This document shows positions 50,601 to 56,518 of a DNA stretch of 64,000 nt, in pieces. The notes beneath the pieces were generated by a model. That model did not search any database. It saw only the letters and a list, made by a program, of their open reading frames with translations, and had not been told where the DNA came from. This stretch comes from Ectocarpus siliculosus (Eukaryota; Sar; Phaeophyceae; Ectocarpales; Ectocarpaceae), in NCBI GenBank assembly GCA_000310025.1, contig FN648905.1, positions 490,317 through 554,316 on the forward strand, given 5' to 3'. The position numbers and the translations under genes were made by a program. The first letter of the stretch is position 1, and each line of letters begins with the position of its first letter.

Positions 50601-53600
50601 AGCTGCATAGTGAAACCTCACGGGTTGGGTGATATTTGACACTGCCGGATACACATAGACGCGTTGAGTGAGGATGGCTCCATACTGAAACCTCAAGAAC
50701 GGCGTTGTTGGTACACAGACGAATGGCGACGAATGTGACTAGGAACGGGCAGAAAAAGTTAGTGTGCGACACGGCACACAAGAACGATATTCCTATTCCC
50801 TTGAGGCCAAGAAACATCACCCCGACGACAATATGCAGCAACCACCGCTGGAACTAGTCCACCATGCTGTAACACACTACTGCTGTAGAGCGCGAACGGC
50901 TTTTGTGACGTTCCCTTCGATTCAATCCAACCGCCATCCGCATGCTGATTGGGATGACGCCGTTGCAGTTGGTCTGGGCATGGGGCAACGTCTGGTTGCT
51001 GTTGACCTGTGCTTCTGAGAGAAGAGATGAGTGTGCTGTGTGGGGCGAGAGTCAGAGTGTGTGGAGTGCGGCTGTGGAGCGCGTGATGTGGGAGGCACAA
51101 AGCGAGGACAAGTTGTGCATATACATACGTGCTGGGCATTACATACGTGCACAGCAACCCGGAGAAAGATATACACCCCGAAAGAAGTGTAGTCTGAGTC
51201 AAACTTTAACGAACGGGAGAAATGGCGGCTCCTGGGCCCGAAAATTCTGAATGCTGGGAGGCCTGTCAGTAGCCGACGGATATCTGGCACTTGAAGGAAC
51301 AAACAGTTGGTGGCGGATGCGCTTCGCGGTAACGAAGAGAAAGGACGGAAATAAATCGGCGGTGGTAGCAGGTAGCAGGAGGAGCCGAATGCTGCTGACG
51401 GAAGAGACGAGGGTGCTGTGCGAGACGAGCGTGGGAGTGTGTGGAGCGCGTGGTGTGAGCGTGGCGATACATCCATGTTATCTGGCACTTGAAGAAACGA
51501 ACAGCTTTTTGCGGATGCCAATGCAACGCGGCAGAAGGAGAGGCGTTGAAGATGTTGCGCGAAGACATGGATTTTGCCGGGTCAGCAGGAGGAGCAGAGT
51601 GCCGCTGAGAGAAGAGATAAGGGCACTGTGTGGGGCGATAATCAAAGGGTGTGGAGTGGGGTTGTGGAGCGCGTGGTGTGGGAGGCACGCAGCGAGGAGA
51701 GAACTGCGGACTAATAGTGGGCACGTTGTGCGTAAACTGCGAACGATTTGATGGGCATGCACATACCCCGGAGAGAAGAGTAGTATAAATGGCGGCTCTT
51801 GCGACCGAAAAAACTGGATACTGGGAGGTCTGTCAGCAGGCGACGGATATCTGACGCTTCAAGAAAGAGGCATAGCAGGAGGAGCTGAGTGCTGTTGACA
51901 GAAGAGACGAGTGTGGTGCGCGGCGAGCGTGGGAGTGTGTGGAGCGCGTGGTGTGAGAAAGGAGAGAACGTCGAGAGAAAATAAATCCTTGAGAAATGCA
52001 GGAGAGAGAACGGACGGAAAGAAAACCCGACACCTCTATGTCCAAGTAGAGAGGACGGGAGAAATGGCGGCCTGTGAGACCCAAAATGGGTATGCTGGGC
52101 TGTCGGCGACCCACGCGAAAATCCAAAATTATTGAACGGCAGAAAGTTAGAAGAACGATGACGACAAATTTTCTAAGTATGAACATCGAATGGGTTTATT
52201 GTGATCACATATTTGATGTGATTCAAGTGTGCAAATTTCGGACAAGATTTTTTATTTAGTGCTTTTTTCGGGATAGCGCTCACTGAAACCTCAAAATGCA
52301 AATGGAGAATTTGGGTGAGGCTCATTTCAATGCGGACCTGGGTCTATGGTCACAAGAAGAATGGAAATATACGGAAGGTTGGGCGGGGCCACCGACCGTT
52401 GCAGGGGGCTTCACCAAGTCCACTACATACATAAAATGATCCACTTCCGAGGAAAAGGATGCCGTGTATAGAAAACGATCCATTCGTGAGTAACGAAAGG
52501 ATGCAAGAGAACGTACGGTTCGGTGATATGGCATGTACCGGTGATATCGCACCCCCGTGCGATACAAAACCAGAACGAAATCACTATTCGATTTTCGCAC
52601 CGTATTGCACTGGGGTGCGGAATGTATCGGGGGTGCGATATCACCGACACTAAATGCCCCGAGTGGTTCCAGGGACACTCAGTGCGATGGAGGTACCTCA
52701 TGGTTTCGTCGCGTATCATGTATCGCAACACCTGTGTCTGTAGTACGGACGTGACGTGTTGGGTACATGTACTGCACCTCAGAATTTTCGCACAGGCATG
52801 TGCGTCGAAAGTACCCAGTACTGCTGCAGGGGGTTGTTGATATGCAGTGTCGCACGTATCGGGGTTATCGCAGCCCCTGTGCGATACAAGTTCAGGGTCG
52901 AAATGATATACTTCGATTATCGCACGGGGATCGGTGATATCGCACGAATCGAAGAAACTGTGCGATAAGAAAACGAGTTCATTTAGAAATCGGTCGCACC
53001 CCCCTGCGTTCTCTCGCATCAATAACGCACACACACTGTTCGGCTTCGCGGTCCACGAGGGAAAGGGATGTATGAATCCGTCTCGTGGTCAAGCTAAGGC
53101 GAGCACCGCAGGAGGAAAGGTGGGACAAAAAAAAAAAACTCCCGGGTGACCTATAACTTTGTGTGACTTCGGCTGGCCCTTTAAACACATACAGGTAGGT
53201 GTGTAGACTGGCGTCAGATTAGATGGGACGAACACACATTGTCGCACTATACTTCGGGGGTACCTCTCTCCAGTACATACGGTGTCATGCATGGCTGCCC
53301 TCGTTCTTACAGACAAAAGGATGAAGAGCATAAAGCGTGGAGCCACCGTTGGAGACCGACACATTGCAGCCTGAACGGTGTGTACCGAATCCACCTCGAC
53401 CGTAGTGTCCGTGTCCATAGCAATGGCGCAGATCGTGCGTGCTTGTGTGTACAAGGCGTGTCTCATCATGTGGCAAGTGTGGTGCGCGCGGACCCGTGGG
53501 TAATAATTCGATCAACTTTGGGATGTTGCCCTTGTGTAACCGTGCGATAAAGTGGCGAGTTCGTCGAGATTCAAAAATGGCATTGTACAGCTTCTCTACA

Positions 53601-54643
53601 CAGGGTGTGGTACACAATGTCACCTACCATACAAACCGTAAGGGAGTGAAAAACAAGGTAGATGAGTTGAACTTGGGTAGATGAGTTGAACTTGGGTAAC
53701 ATTGCCACGCGGACGTGGTGCGCCCATTACAAAACGTGAAGCAAATTCTCTCTTTTCAGTTGGAATAGGAAGTCGCCGGTGAGTTCTCGGAAAATTGGTG
53801 AGCAACGGGGCAGCTACACCATTGCCCGGGCGCAGGGCAGCACAACAACGGCGGTGTGTTTGTTGTGCAGGCAGTGAAAGGTGAGGTACGAATGCCTAAT
53901 ACCTCCTACGGGGTGCTTTAAAGTAAGCTGGGAAAACCGTTACATCGGGCCGCAAAATACTAGTGGTATTTAATACCGGGTACGGTCTCTTCAGATTTCG
54001 GGAAGAGGGGCCAAGGGAGACACGGATACAACCAGCTGTGCCCAGTTGTTTCTGACGTCCTCTTCGCGAGTCGTGTGCCTCAAGCACATGCAAAATCCAA
54101 ACTCTTGATCTACCTGAAACGTAATTGTGAACATATCTGAGGAGTGAGAAACAAACAGCGGTAGCTGCAGCAAATCAATCGTTGTCACATTGCTTATAGT
54201 TCTAGGCGACATGGAAATATTAATATTCCTCGCGTGAGGGGTTCTAGTGACTTGAACGCAGCCGTCTATGATCGGTTCAATATCTAGCCACAGATATATT
54301 GTGTGACGTTCTTGTTCGCCGCTCCGTTTTCAATGGTCATTGTCTTGAAAGTGAGTGATAAGAAATTGAATCGATACTTGTGTGCCCTCGAATGCAAACA
54401 TCTTGCCTGTACGGAGGTGGCCATGGTTGCCGCGCCCTTCCTTGTCGCCTCGTTTGGTTTGCCTTCTCGACGCTGTCGTCCCGCAGGCGGGCAAGCATGC
54501 AGGTACCGCCCTGCCGTGGGTGTCACCCTTAGGCTTTGTCGCAAAACGAAGGATGTTGTCGTCCCGCACAGGCTGAGTGCTCCAAGCGATGCATACGCCA
54601 CGCAAATGTAGCTGGGGACACATTTCCTTCCCTTTCGCGCCAT
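2441..54643 (-). CDS. leuC: 3-isopropylmalate dehydratase large subunit, plastid precursor (11 exons)
   Basis: Isomerises 2-isopropylmalate to 3-isopropylmalate in leucine synthesis, with a small LeuD subunit not seen here. Exons, in order of transcription: 54643-54407, 47944-47774, 47018-46911, 25377-25264, 22647-22471, 9399-9287, 8948-8822, 8512-8318, 7026-6961, 5560-5387, 2611-2441. Together they give 1653 nt, 550 residues plus TGA, with no internal stop. Residues 1-79 are a bipartite plastid pre-sequence; about 84-550 match plant and bacterial LeuC end to end. Visible motifs are THDVCGP (115-121), PDHYIFTAD (147-155), GTDSHT (214-219), GSCTGGK (Cys395) and SPSCAAC (Cys459, Cys462). The three cysteines are the expected iron-sulfur ligands. 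All introns are phase 0 except intron 6 (phase 2). Length agrees with plastid LeuC (about 500 residues plus a leader). Homoaconitase is the main alternative, but the motif set fits plant-type isopropylmalate isomerase better. The family call is very secure; exon 1 is the least certain part. Confidence 0.95.
2612..5386 (-). other. leuC: leuC intron 10
   Basis: 2775 bases, GTAGAA..CCTAG. Contains two copies of a SINE-like repeat at 3290-3580. The rest shows no coding similarity. Confidence 0.85.
3290..3580. repeat. Two tandem copies of a dispersed SINE-like repeat
   Basis: Both copies share a core: a CAC/CAA-rich lead, CTGTCGCGAG, a CGAGACTC-like box, GGCGAG..GAGTTAC and GCACCGTGA. A third relative lies at 5990-6115. 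On the minus strand the core resembles a tRNA B box (GGTATCGAGCC in the third copy). Origin from a tRNA-derived SINE is an inference. Confidence 0.4.
5387..5560 (-). CDS. leuC: leuC exon 10 (second and third Fe-S cysteines)
   Basis: 58 codons, residues 437-494. Contains [20 protein letters not shown] with Cys459 and Cys462, the CxxC ligands, then [14 protein letters not shown]. The acceptor GAGCCAG lies about 20 bases downstream of a 15-base C tract on this strand. The donor is AAG|GTAGAA. The join to exon 9 is slightly shorter than in plant enzymes in a variable loop, so the acceptor could be a few codons off. Confidence 0.92.
5581..5595. repeat. G15 homopolymer (polypyrimidine tract of intron 9 on the minus strand)
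   Basis: Fifteen consecutive G on the plus strand, reading as C15 on the transcribed strand, about 20 bases from the exon 10 acceptor. Confidence 0.85.
5990..6115 (-). repeat. SINE-like dispersed repeat, third copy
   Basis: Contains CGCTGTCGCGGGCTCGATAC and GCAGCACCGTGAGC, matching the 3290-3580 copies. On the minus strand the GGTATCGAGCCCGCGAC box resembles a Pol III B box. Only partial similarity is seen. Confidence 0.35.
6961..7026 (-). CDS. leuC: leuC exon 9 (22-codon microexon)
   Basis: 22 codons, residues 415-436: [20 protein letters not shown] then LK. The core [11 protein letters not shown] is diagnostic of LeuC. The acceptor is CTCACCAG and the donor is AAG|GTACGT. Confidence 0.94.
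7027..8317 (-). other. leuC: leuC intron 8
   Basis: 1291 bases, GTAAGA..CACCAG. It has a long antisense open frame on the plus strand but no recognisable domain or coding signal. Confidence 0.85.
8318..8512 (-). CDS. leuC: leuC exon 8 (first Fe-S cysteine)
   Basis: 65 codons, residues 350-414. Contains [16 protein letters not shown] and [14 protein letters not shown]. Cys395 in this motif is the first iron-sulfur ligand of the family. The acceptor is CTTCCACAG and the donor is AAG|GTAAGA. Confidence 0.96.
8513..8821 (-). other. leuC: leuC intron 7
   Basis: 309 bases, GTGAGC..CCACAG. The shortest intron of the gene, with nothing else seen inside. Confidence 0.9.
8822..8948 (-). CDS. leuC: leuC exon 7
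   Basis: One base plus 42 codons, residues 307-349: [20 protein letters not shown] and the variable insert ending KADPN. The acceptor is GGGGCCAG and the donor is AAC|GTGAGC. Confidence 0.95.
8949..9286 (-). other. leuC: leuC intron 6
   Basis: 338 bases, GTGAGT..GCCAG, the single phase-2 intron. Nothing else seen inside. Confidence 0.9.
9287..9399 (-). CDS. leuC: leuC exon 6
   Basis: 37 codons plus two bases, residues 270-306 and part of 307: [20 protein letters not shown], then [17 protein letters not shown]. The acceptor is GACATGCAG and the donor is CT|GTGAGT. This is the only exon that ends inside a codon (phase 2). Leu307 is completed by the first base of exon 7. Confidence 0.94.
14562..15829 (+). 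pseudogene. Degenerate spliced gene with CxxC/His cluster, nested antisense in leuC intron 5
   Basis: Exon A (about 14562-15034) reads a Gly/Asp/Glu-rich stretch, then [20 protein letters not shown] and [21 protein letters not shown] donor G|GTGAGC at 15034/15035 and acceptor CAG at 15193 define a 159-bp intron. Exon B reads [53 protein letters not shown]. The frame then shifts by one base at a C run near 15420 into [20 protein letters not shown] and [18 protein letters not shown], a CxxC with His residues that could bind zinc. A second shift at the A run near 15668 leads to a Ser/Pro-rich tail. The pattern GPC-x2-C, LN..RKL-like helix and N-IPR-x resembles uncharacterised proteins repeated in fungal and algal genomes (from memory, unverified). 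The 5' end is unclear. Probably a decayed element-borne or host gene; the indels could also be assembly errors. Confidence 0.5.
16930..17290. repeat. Dispersed repeat, copy 1
   Basis: Shares GTGTGCGTGTATTTTTTGGATCAGCATGG..CCCTAACCGGCTGACCGATGAAAA-like order with 21040-21150. On the minus strand both read a peptide of the form SRL(G/A)R(S/A)MLI.K. Function unknown. Confidence 0.5.
19570..20060. repeat. Tandem duplication rich in CACAGCAGTGTG words
   Basis: A block with CCGCTGCTCTCCGTTC, CTGTGACCCGT, GTACAGTG.RTGTATGC and ATGTGTGGGACA occurs at 19570-19675 and again at 19741-19872. It is followed by repeated GTGTACAC and GCACACAGCAGTG words up to about 20050. A weaker related patch lies at 18960-19050. 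Confidence 0.65.
21040..21150. repeat. Dispersed repeat, copy 2
   Basis: Contains GTGTGCGTGTTTTTATAATT and GCTAACCGGCTGACCAATGA, matching the 16930-17290 copy in the same orientation. Confidence 0.5.
21345..21535. mobile_element. Fragment of the CAGTAGG pogo/mariner-like family
   Basis: About 190 bases match, in inverse orientation, the 42787-42960 end of the complete element: CTATTGGG, TGAGGGCCCCGTCCTCAA, GCCACTATATCGGGTTGAGA and CACTA..TCGGG words occur in the same order. It ends in CCACTACCGTA, a mutated terminus. The other end is missing. Confidence 0.7.
22471..22647 (-). CDS. leuC: leuC exon 5
   Basis: 59 codons, residues 211-269. Starts [20 protein letters not shown], holding the conserved Asp and His of the aconitase active-site region, and ends DHLLAK. 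The acceptor is GATAAAG and the donor is AAG|GTAAGA. It is followed by the 13-kb intron 5. Confidence 0.96.
22648..25263 (-). other. leuC: leuC intron 4
   Basis: 2616 bases, GTAAGA..GATAAAG. No repeat family or coding similarity was recognised in it. Confidence 0.85.
25264..25377 (-). CDS. leuC: leuC exon 4
   Basis: 38 codons, residues 173-210: [20 protein letters not shown], then [18 protein letters not shown], a nearly invariant stretch of plant-type LeuC. The acceptor is CTTAAATTAG and the donor is GAG|GTAAGA. Confidence 0.96.
26021..26039. repeat. Left target site duplication of LINE 1
   Basis: CCCCATACTTCGGTATCAG, matching 30941-30959 at 18 of 19 positions (T versus C). Confidence 0.75.
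26050..26578 (+). pseudogene. LINE 1 endonuclease C-terminus and linker
   Basis: Reads [13 protein letters not shown], then after a frameshift near 26115 [18 protein letters not shown] and a 110-codon stretch with [20 protein letters not shown], the linker that precedes the reverse transcriptase in such elements. A TAG at about 26573 ends the frame shortly before the inserted DNA element; the same frame resumes on the other side. Confidence 0.8.
26588..26595. repeat. Left 8-bp target duplication of nested TIR element
   Basis: AAAAAGTG, identical to 28548-28555. Confidence 0.85.
26642..26965. repeat. 42-bp satellite array, left block (7 units)
   Basis: Unit: TCTTCCAGGAGGGTGCGCAC followed by CTAGTTGGCTGCAGACACCT and AC. 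Two alternating variants occur (GCAGACACCTAC and GTAGATGACTAC). Ends with CACCTAGGTG. Confidence 0.9.
27535..27905. repeat. 91-bp minisatellite inside the nested TIR element
   Basis: Copies begin GTTCTATATTGACACCTGCC at 27623, 27714 and 27805 (exact 91-bp spacing). A divergent copy precedes them and decayed copies follow to about 28117. The first intervals are almost identical, so amplification is recent. Confidence 0.9.
28118..28468. repeat. 42-bp satellite array, right block (about 8 units)
   Basis: Same unit and same orientation as the left block, again terminated by CACCTAGGTG. One unit carries a 4-base insertion (CACCTAAATAGTTGG). Confidence 0.9.
28548..28555. repeat. Right 8-bp target duplication of nested TIR element
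   Basis: AAAAAGTG, identical to 26588-26595. Confidence 0.85.
28556..30889 (+). pseudogene. LINE 1 reverse transcriptase and C-terminal zinc motif, frameshifted
   Basis: Motifs in order: [22 protein letters not shown] near 29100; [13 protein letters not shown] (motif A) near 29311-29350; [10 protein letters not shown] (motif B) near 29491-29520; LFADDF (motif C, FADD at 29617-29628); then a thumb-like region, YTYLGVEI, and [20 protein letters not shown] (CxC..H..C) at about 30572-30634. Frame changes occur near 28735, 29150, 29345, 29632, 30000, 30235 and 30500, so no functional protein can be made. RNA-templated DNA synthesis is the family's function. Confidence 0.88.
30941..30959. repeat. 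Right target site duplication of LINE 1
   Basis: CCCCACACTTCGGTATCAG; one mismatch to 26021-26039. Confidence 0.75.
31080..32505 (+). mobile_element. Second LINE fragment, different family, reverse transcriptase to C-terminus
   Basis: Reads [37 protein letters not shown] (motif A region with Asp), [15 protein letters not shown] (motif B), a frameshift, then [12 protein letters not shown] (YADD at 31611-31622), [39 protein letters not shown] and [16 protein letters not shown]. The motif C sequence and overall wording differ from LINE 1, so it is another family. Frames are broken near 31500, 31600, 31945 and 32080. No endonuclease and no target duplication were found. Confidence 0.82.
34100..34225 (+). 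other. Coding-like fragment with CxxC, copy 1
   Basis: Reads [20 protein letters not shown]; the related [20 protein letters not shown] lies on the minus strand at 37420-37545. Shared wording suggests two remnants of one repeated coding element. Identity unknown. Confidence 0.4.
37420..37545 (-). other. Coding-like fragment with CxxC, copy 2
   Basis: Reads [20 protein letters not shown], related to 34100-34225 on the opposite strand. Both are too short and decayed for a family assignment. Confidence 0.4.
38855..39103 (+). other. Coding-looking open segment, unknown
   Basis: About 80 open codons with C/G-rich third positions: [20 protein letters not shown], then [20 protein letters not shown] and CCVPCAMGG. 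Preceded by GATAG, which could be an acceptor, and followed by a frame break in a T run. No family recognised; could be an exon remnant or chance. Confidence 0.2.
39655..40646. mobile_element. Palindromic (foldback or long-TIR) element spanning the gap
   Basis: Outer ends are GTATACCCACCCCTTTCTCA at 39655 and, inverted, GTATACCCACCCACCCCTTT ending at 40646. Long inverted stretches match inward: TCATTCTGATGCATGCAAAA, CGTTTCTTTACTTTCGGGCA, GGTTGCCCGATTTCGTCCG, CCGGTGGGTAT and CACCTTTGTCTGCTGTGTGA. A GTGCGGTGACGTGGAGGTCG block also occurs on both sides in direct orientation (about 40015 and 40307). No transposase was seen. The scaffold gap lies in the middle. Confidence 0.75.
40078..40177. other. 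Assembly gap (100 N)
   Basis: Exactly 100 N, the usual placeholder for a gap of unknown size, located at the centre of the palindromic element. Confidence 0.99.
40781..41212. repeat. Near-perfect 216-bp tandem duplication
   Basis: Copy 1 40781-40996 and copy 2 40997-41212, each starting ATGGGGGGGTAGCAGTA and ending in GATTGTTGCTG. The copies differ at a T/C near the start and otherwise read the same. 216 is a multiple of three, so a minus-strand frame stays open through both. That frame has no recognised domain. Confidence 0.92.
42787..44022. mobile_element. Pogo/mariner-like non-autonomous element (CAGTAGG ends, TA duplication)
   Basis: 25-bp perfect terminal inverted repeat CAGTAGGTGGCCCGATATAG followed by TGGCA, flanked by TA on both sides (42785-42786 and 44023-44024). 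Both ends are crowded with further GATATAGTGGCA and AATAGTGGCA words in both orientations. No transposase frame is visible. TA duplication and CAGT-type ends are established traits of Tc1/mariner (pogo) elements. A MITE is nested at 43141-43363 and a fragmentary relative lies at 21345-21535. Confidence 0.85.
43141..43363. mobile_element. 223-bp MITE nested in the pogo-like element
   Basis: Ends are ATACCGTAGGTTGAATAAGA and, inverted, ATACCGTAGGTTGCATAAGG, extending about 50 bp with TATCACACCCCCTGGACC in both arms. No coding capacity. A relative with GATATCACAC..TTTTCAAAGCTCGATTACTCC wording sits at 56312-56518. Confidence 0.8.
46911..47018 (-). CDS. leuC: leuC exon 3
   Basis: 36 codons, residues 137-172. 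Begins [19 protein letters not shown], the second conserved LeuC block (PDHYIFTAD), and ends in DFVNQQ. The acceptor is CTGCTGCAG and the donor is CAG|GTTAGG. It is followed by the largest intron of the gene (21.5 kb as assembled). Confidence 0.95.
47019..47773 (-). other. leuC: leuC intron 2
   Basis: 755 bases, GTGAAC..CTGCAG, phase 0. Nothing else seen inside. Confidence 0.9.
47774..47944 (-). CDS. leuC: leuC exon 2
   Basis: 57 codons, residues 80-136, starting [11 protein letters not shown] and containing [19 protein letters not shown], the first conserved block of the mature enzyme. The acceptor is CATGGCAG, with a CTAAT branch-like site about 15-20 bases upstream. The donor is AAG|GTGAAC. 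Confidence 0.93.
48745..49300. repeat. Degenerate ~225-bp tandem repeats
   Basis: GGCTGCAGTTTGTGGATGTC followed by GGCCTCTCTCTG occurs near 48828 and 49053. The flanking GGCTCRTGTGCGRCCAACA block occurs near 48748 and 49195, about two periods apart. Two to three units. Confidence 0.7.
49351..49475. repeat. Hairpin with repeated CGCTGTTRGAAA words
   Basis: TTTCTAACAGCGAT and its exact inverse ATCGCTGTTAGAAA flank a short loop. The words ATCGCTGTTGGAAATTG, GCGCTGTTGGATTTTG and GGCTGTTGGAATTGG follow. The layout resembles the word-rich end of the pogo-like element at 42.8 kb, but no opposite end was found. Confidence 0.5.
50060..50700. repeat. 73-bp minisatellite (about 9 units)
   Basis: Unit contains ACGCGTTGAGTGAGGATAGC, TGCATACTGAAACCTCACGG and GTTGAGTGAGGTTTGAGATT followed by GCCGGACACATAG. 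Units vary by substitutions and small deletions. The non-multiple-of-three period means the minus-strand open frames here are by-products. Confidence 0.9.
50990..52100. repeat. Degenerate tandem blocks with GAGAAGAGAYRAGKG and GTGTGTGGAGCGCGTGGTGTG
   Basis: Four blocks (near 51010, 51391, 51600 and 51891) repeat the order AGAAGAGAC/TGAG..GTGCTGTG, GTGTGTGGAGTGCG, GTGGAGCGCGTGRTGTG. Between them a GGGAGGCCTGTCAG..CGACGGATATCTGGCACTTGAAG block recurs. Spacing is irregular (about 200-380). No real protein is implied. Confidence 0.7.
52535..52970. repeat. Inverted and direct repeats of TCGCAC/GTGCGATA words
   Basis: GGTGATATCGCACCCCCGTG followed by CGATACAA..CAGAACGAAAT..TTCGATTTTCGCAC is repeated near 52868-52945 as TATCGCAGCCCCTGTGCGAT..TCGATTATCGCACGG. 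The inverse GGGGGTGCGATATCACCG lies at about 52636. A further GTGCGATAAAGTGGCGAG occurs near 53541. Resembles ends of a decayed transposon; boundaries unclear. Confidence 0.55.
53658..53697. repeat. 19-bp tandem duplication
   Basis: AGATGAGTTGAACTTGGGT occurs twice in a row. Confidence 0.9.
54407..54643 (-). CDS. leuC: leuC exon 1: bipartite plastid targeting peptide
   Basis: 79 codons from the ATG at 54643. Residues 1-7 are basic (MARKGRK), 12-28 are hydrophobic, and Thr30-Ser31-Phe32 resembles the heterokont signal cleavage site with Phe at +1. The following 45 residues are rich in Arg, Ser, Thr and Ala, with almost no acidic residues before position 60, as expected of a transit peptide. 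The exon ends in MATSVQ, followed by GCAAGA, a GC-type donor. Joining it to exon 2 in phase 0 reads through cleanly. No GT donor nearby gives an open frame into exon 2. The exon was inferred from position, targeting features and phase, not homology, so it is less certain than the others. Confidence 0.65.
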
Positions 54644-56311
54644 GGCCCCACCTCTGCGGGAAACATAACGAGCGGGCACATTAGGCTTGGCTACAAAGGA
54701 ACAGCGAAGGGCCTGTCGGGGAGCGGTTTTGAGTCGACATCATAATCGAGAAGACATGTCGGGAGCCCAAAATGCAATTGAAACAGGGTGTTTTCTTTGG
54801 ATAAAAAAAAATGCCCTGCTGAGGAAGGGTGGCCTCCAATCCGAGGTCCGCCTTCATTTGAATCGCTTTCCTTTAAACGTGGGTGCGTGGCGCTCGGTTA
54901 CGACGAACGAACGAGGTGTTCTCGAAACCAAACGGCAGAAGGTTGCATTGCGTGAACGGTCGGCGCGCGGCTTTTGGTATTGCCGAGGCTTTCGCCGAAT
55001 TATTTGCGGAATTTGCCGACACTCCAATAGTGGTCATCGTGCTTCTCAGCACTTTACACACCCACCCACCCACTTGATTATCCACTGCAGCGTCGGCCTT
55101 TGCCTGTATGCCAATTTCGGCTACGCATGTACCATATGTAGTCTTGGTATGCACGTTGAACGACGGTGTCAAGAAAGAAAGGTACATAATACTGCTGTCT
55201 TCGATTGTTGAAAGCAAGCCGACGAATTTCGTCCGCGATGCGAGTCTGGGACTATTATTTCAGGCTTGAGAACGGAAGCGGGGGACGGACTCACTCACCA
55301 CGTACCTCTCATGTACGCAATTCATGAAGAGCCGACAGGCGTACCGTTACTTGACGCTGTGGCATTTCGATAATCGCAAAAAAAACGAACACTGCCTGTT
55401 AGAAGAAGCCAGAATGCACTCATCATGTGTTTTGCAACGGCAACCTGCTCATCATCACACACAAGCGGTTTTGATGCCGTGTCCGTTGTGCCGCGGCCTA
55501 GCAGTTGAAGCACGATCGTATGCGGAATCTACTGGTTTGTGCAACCATCACCATTGATGGATACAAGATGGCGACGGGCACCGCATCTCAAAAAATTTCG
55601 GAACTCCTCTTCGAGGCAAATGCTTTGTGCTCGCAAGGGCCCCAACCACAAGCTTCAAGGAGAAAATAAGAAATCCATGGTGTTAATTCAATCACAGAGT
55701 CAAATAGTTCCAGAGGGCAGGACCAGTCAGAACGTGCTTCTTTCATTTTCAACACCAAGAAGGCGCTTTCACTTTCACGTCGCACCGCGAAAAAAACGGC
55801 CAGAGCGTGCGGGAGAGGGTAGATGCAACCTTTTTTCTCCGCGCTCCCGATATCACAAGGCATCTAACCTGGTACCAGAAAGATGCTGGGTAGAGCTAGC
55901 TTCCTCGGGGTGGCATTGCTATTGCTGCTGCCTCCTTCGAAAAGTTATCGCTGGAAAACCAAACCATGAGCACACCATCCTCGCGAACATATACCAACCC
56001 CTCTCTGACGTGGGTATTTTGGGGTCAATTAAAACTTTTCTCCCGGCGCGCACGAAACCCCACGGCACCAAACCTTGGGCATGAAAGATGGAGCAGAGAG
56101 TACCTCCCGCCGAGTGGCCTTGCTATTTCTGTTGCTCCCTCCTTCGGAAAAGTTATCGGTGGATGACCAAATTGTGATAGCAACTCGACAAGTATCGTCG
56201 CGTTGCCTGTCTGAAGCTTTCCAGTTTTTTAGCCGTTAATGAAGTCGAGGGCGCACGCCGCGACACGCTCGCCCACCGAACACGACAAAGAGTAAGAGTT
56301 CTATACACAGA

Positions 56312-56518
56312 GTAGATGACATAAGATATCACACGTCCTTAACAATTTTTAATTTTCAAAGCTCGATTACTCCACAGCAGAAATCGTGGCCGGGAGGCGT
56401 TGGCACCTACCGATAGCTTTCCGAAACAAACCTACCTATCGTTTGACATCCTCGTCGTCGTGGACTACTAACATTATTTGCTGTGAATATTGATGATGCG
56501 ATATATTATGTCACCTAC
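56312..56518. mobile_element. ~207-bp MITE related to the one at 43.1 kb
   Basis: Left end GTAGATGACATAAGATATCAC; right end inverted GTAGGTGACATAATATATCGC. Interior wording AAAGCTCGATTACTCC and TCCTCGTCGTCGTGGACTAC parallels the 43141-43363 element. No coding capacity. Confidence 0.65.

Larger units (their letters stand above)
47945..54406 (-). other. leuC: leuC intron 1 (GC donor)
   Basis: 6462 bases, GCAAGA..CATGGCAG, if exon 1 is correct. Contains the tandem repeats at 48.7-49.3, 50.06-50.70 and 51.0-52.1 kb and a palindrome-rich stretch at 52.5-53.0 kb. The remainder shows no gene. Confidence 0.6.

Noticed and set aside
50060-50700. Repeats with spacing, CRISPR-like at first sight
   Set aside because: Units are contiguous 73-bp minisatellite copies without unique spacers, in a eukaryotic intron.
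55568-55669. 33-codon ATG frame (MATGTASQKISELLFEANAL..) upstream of leuC
   Set aside because: Looks like a plausible N-terminus, but no following exon or donor could be found, so no gene is claimed.
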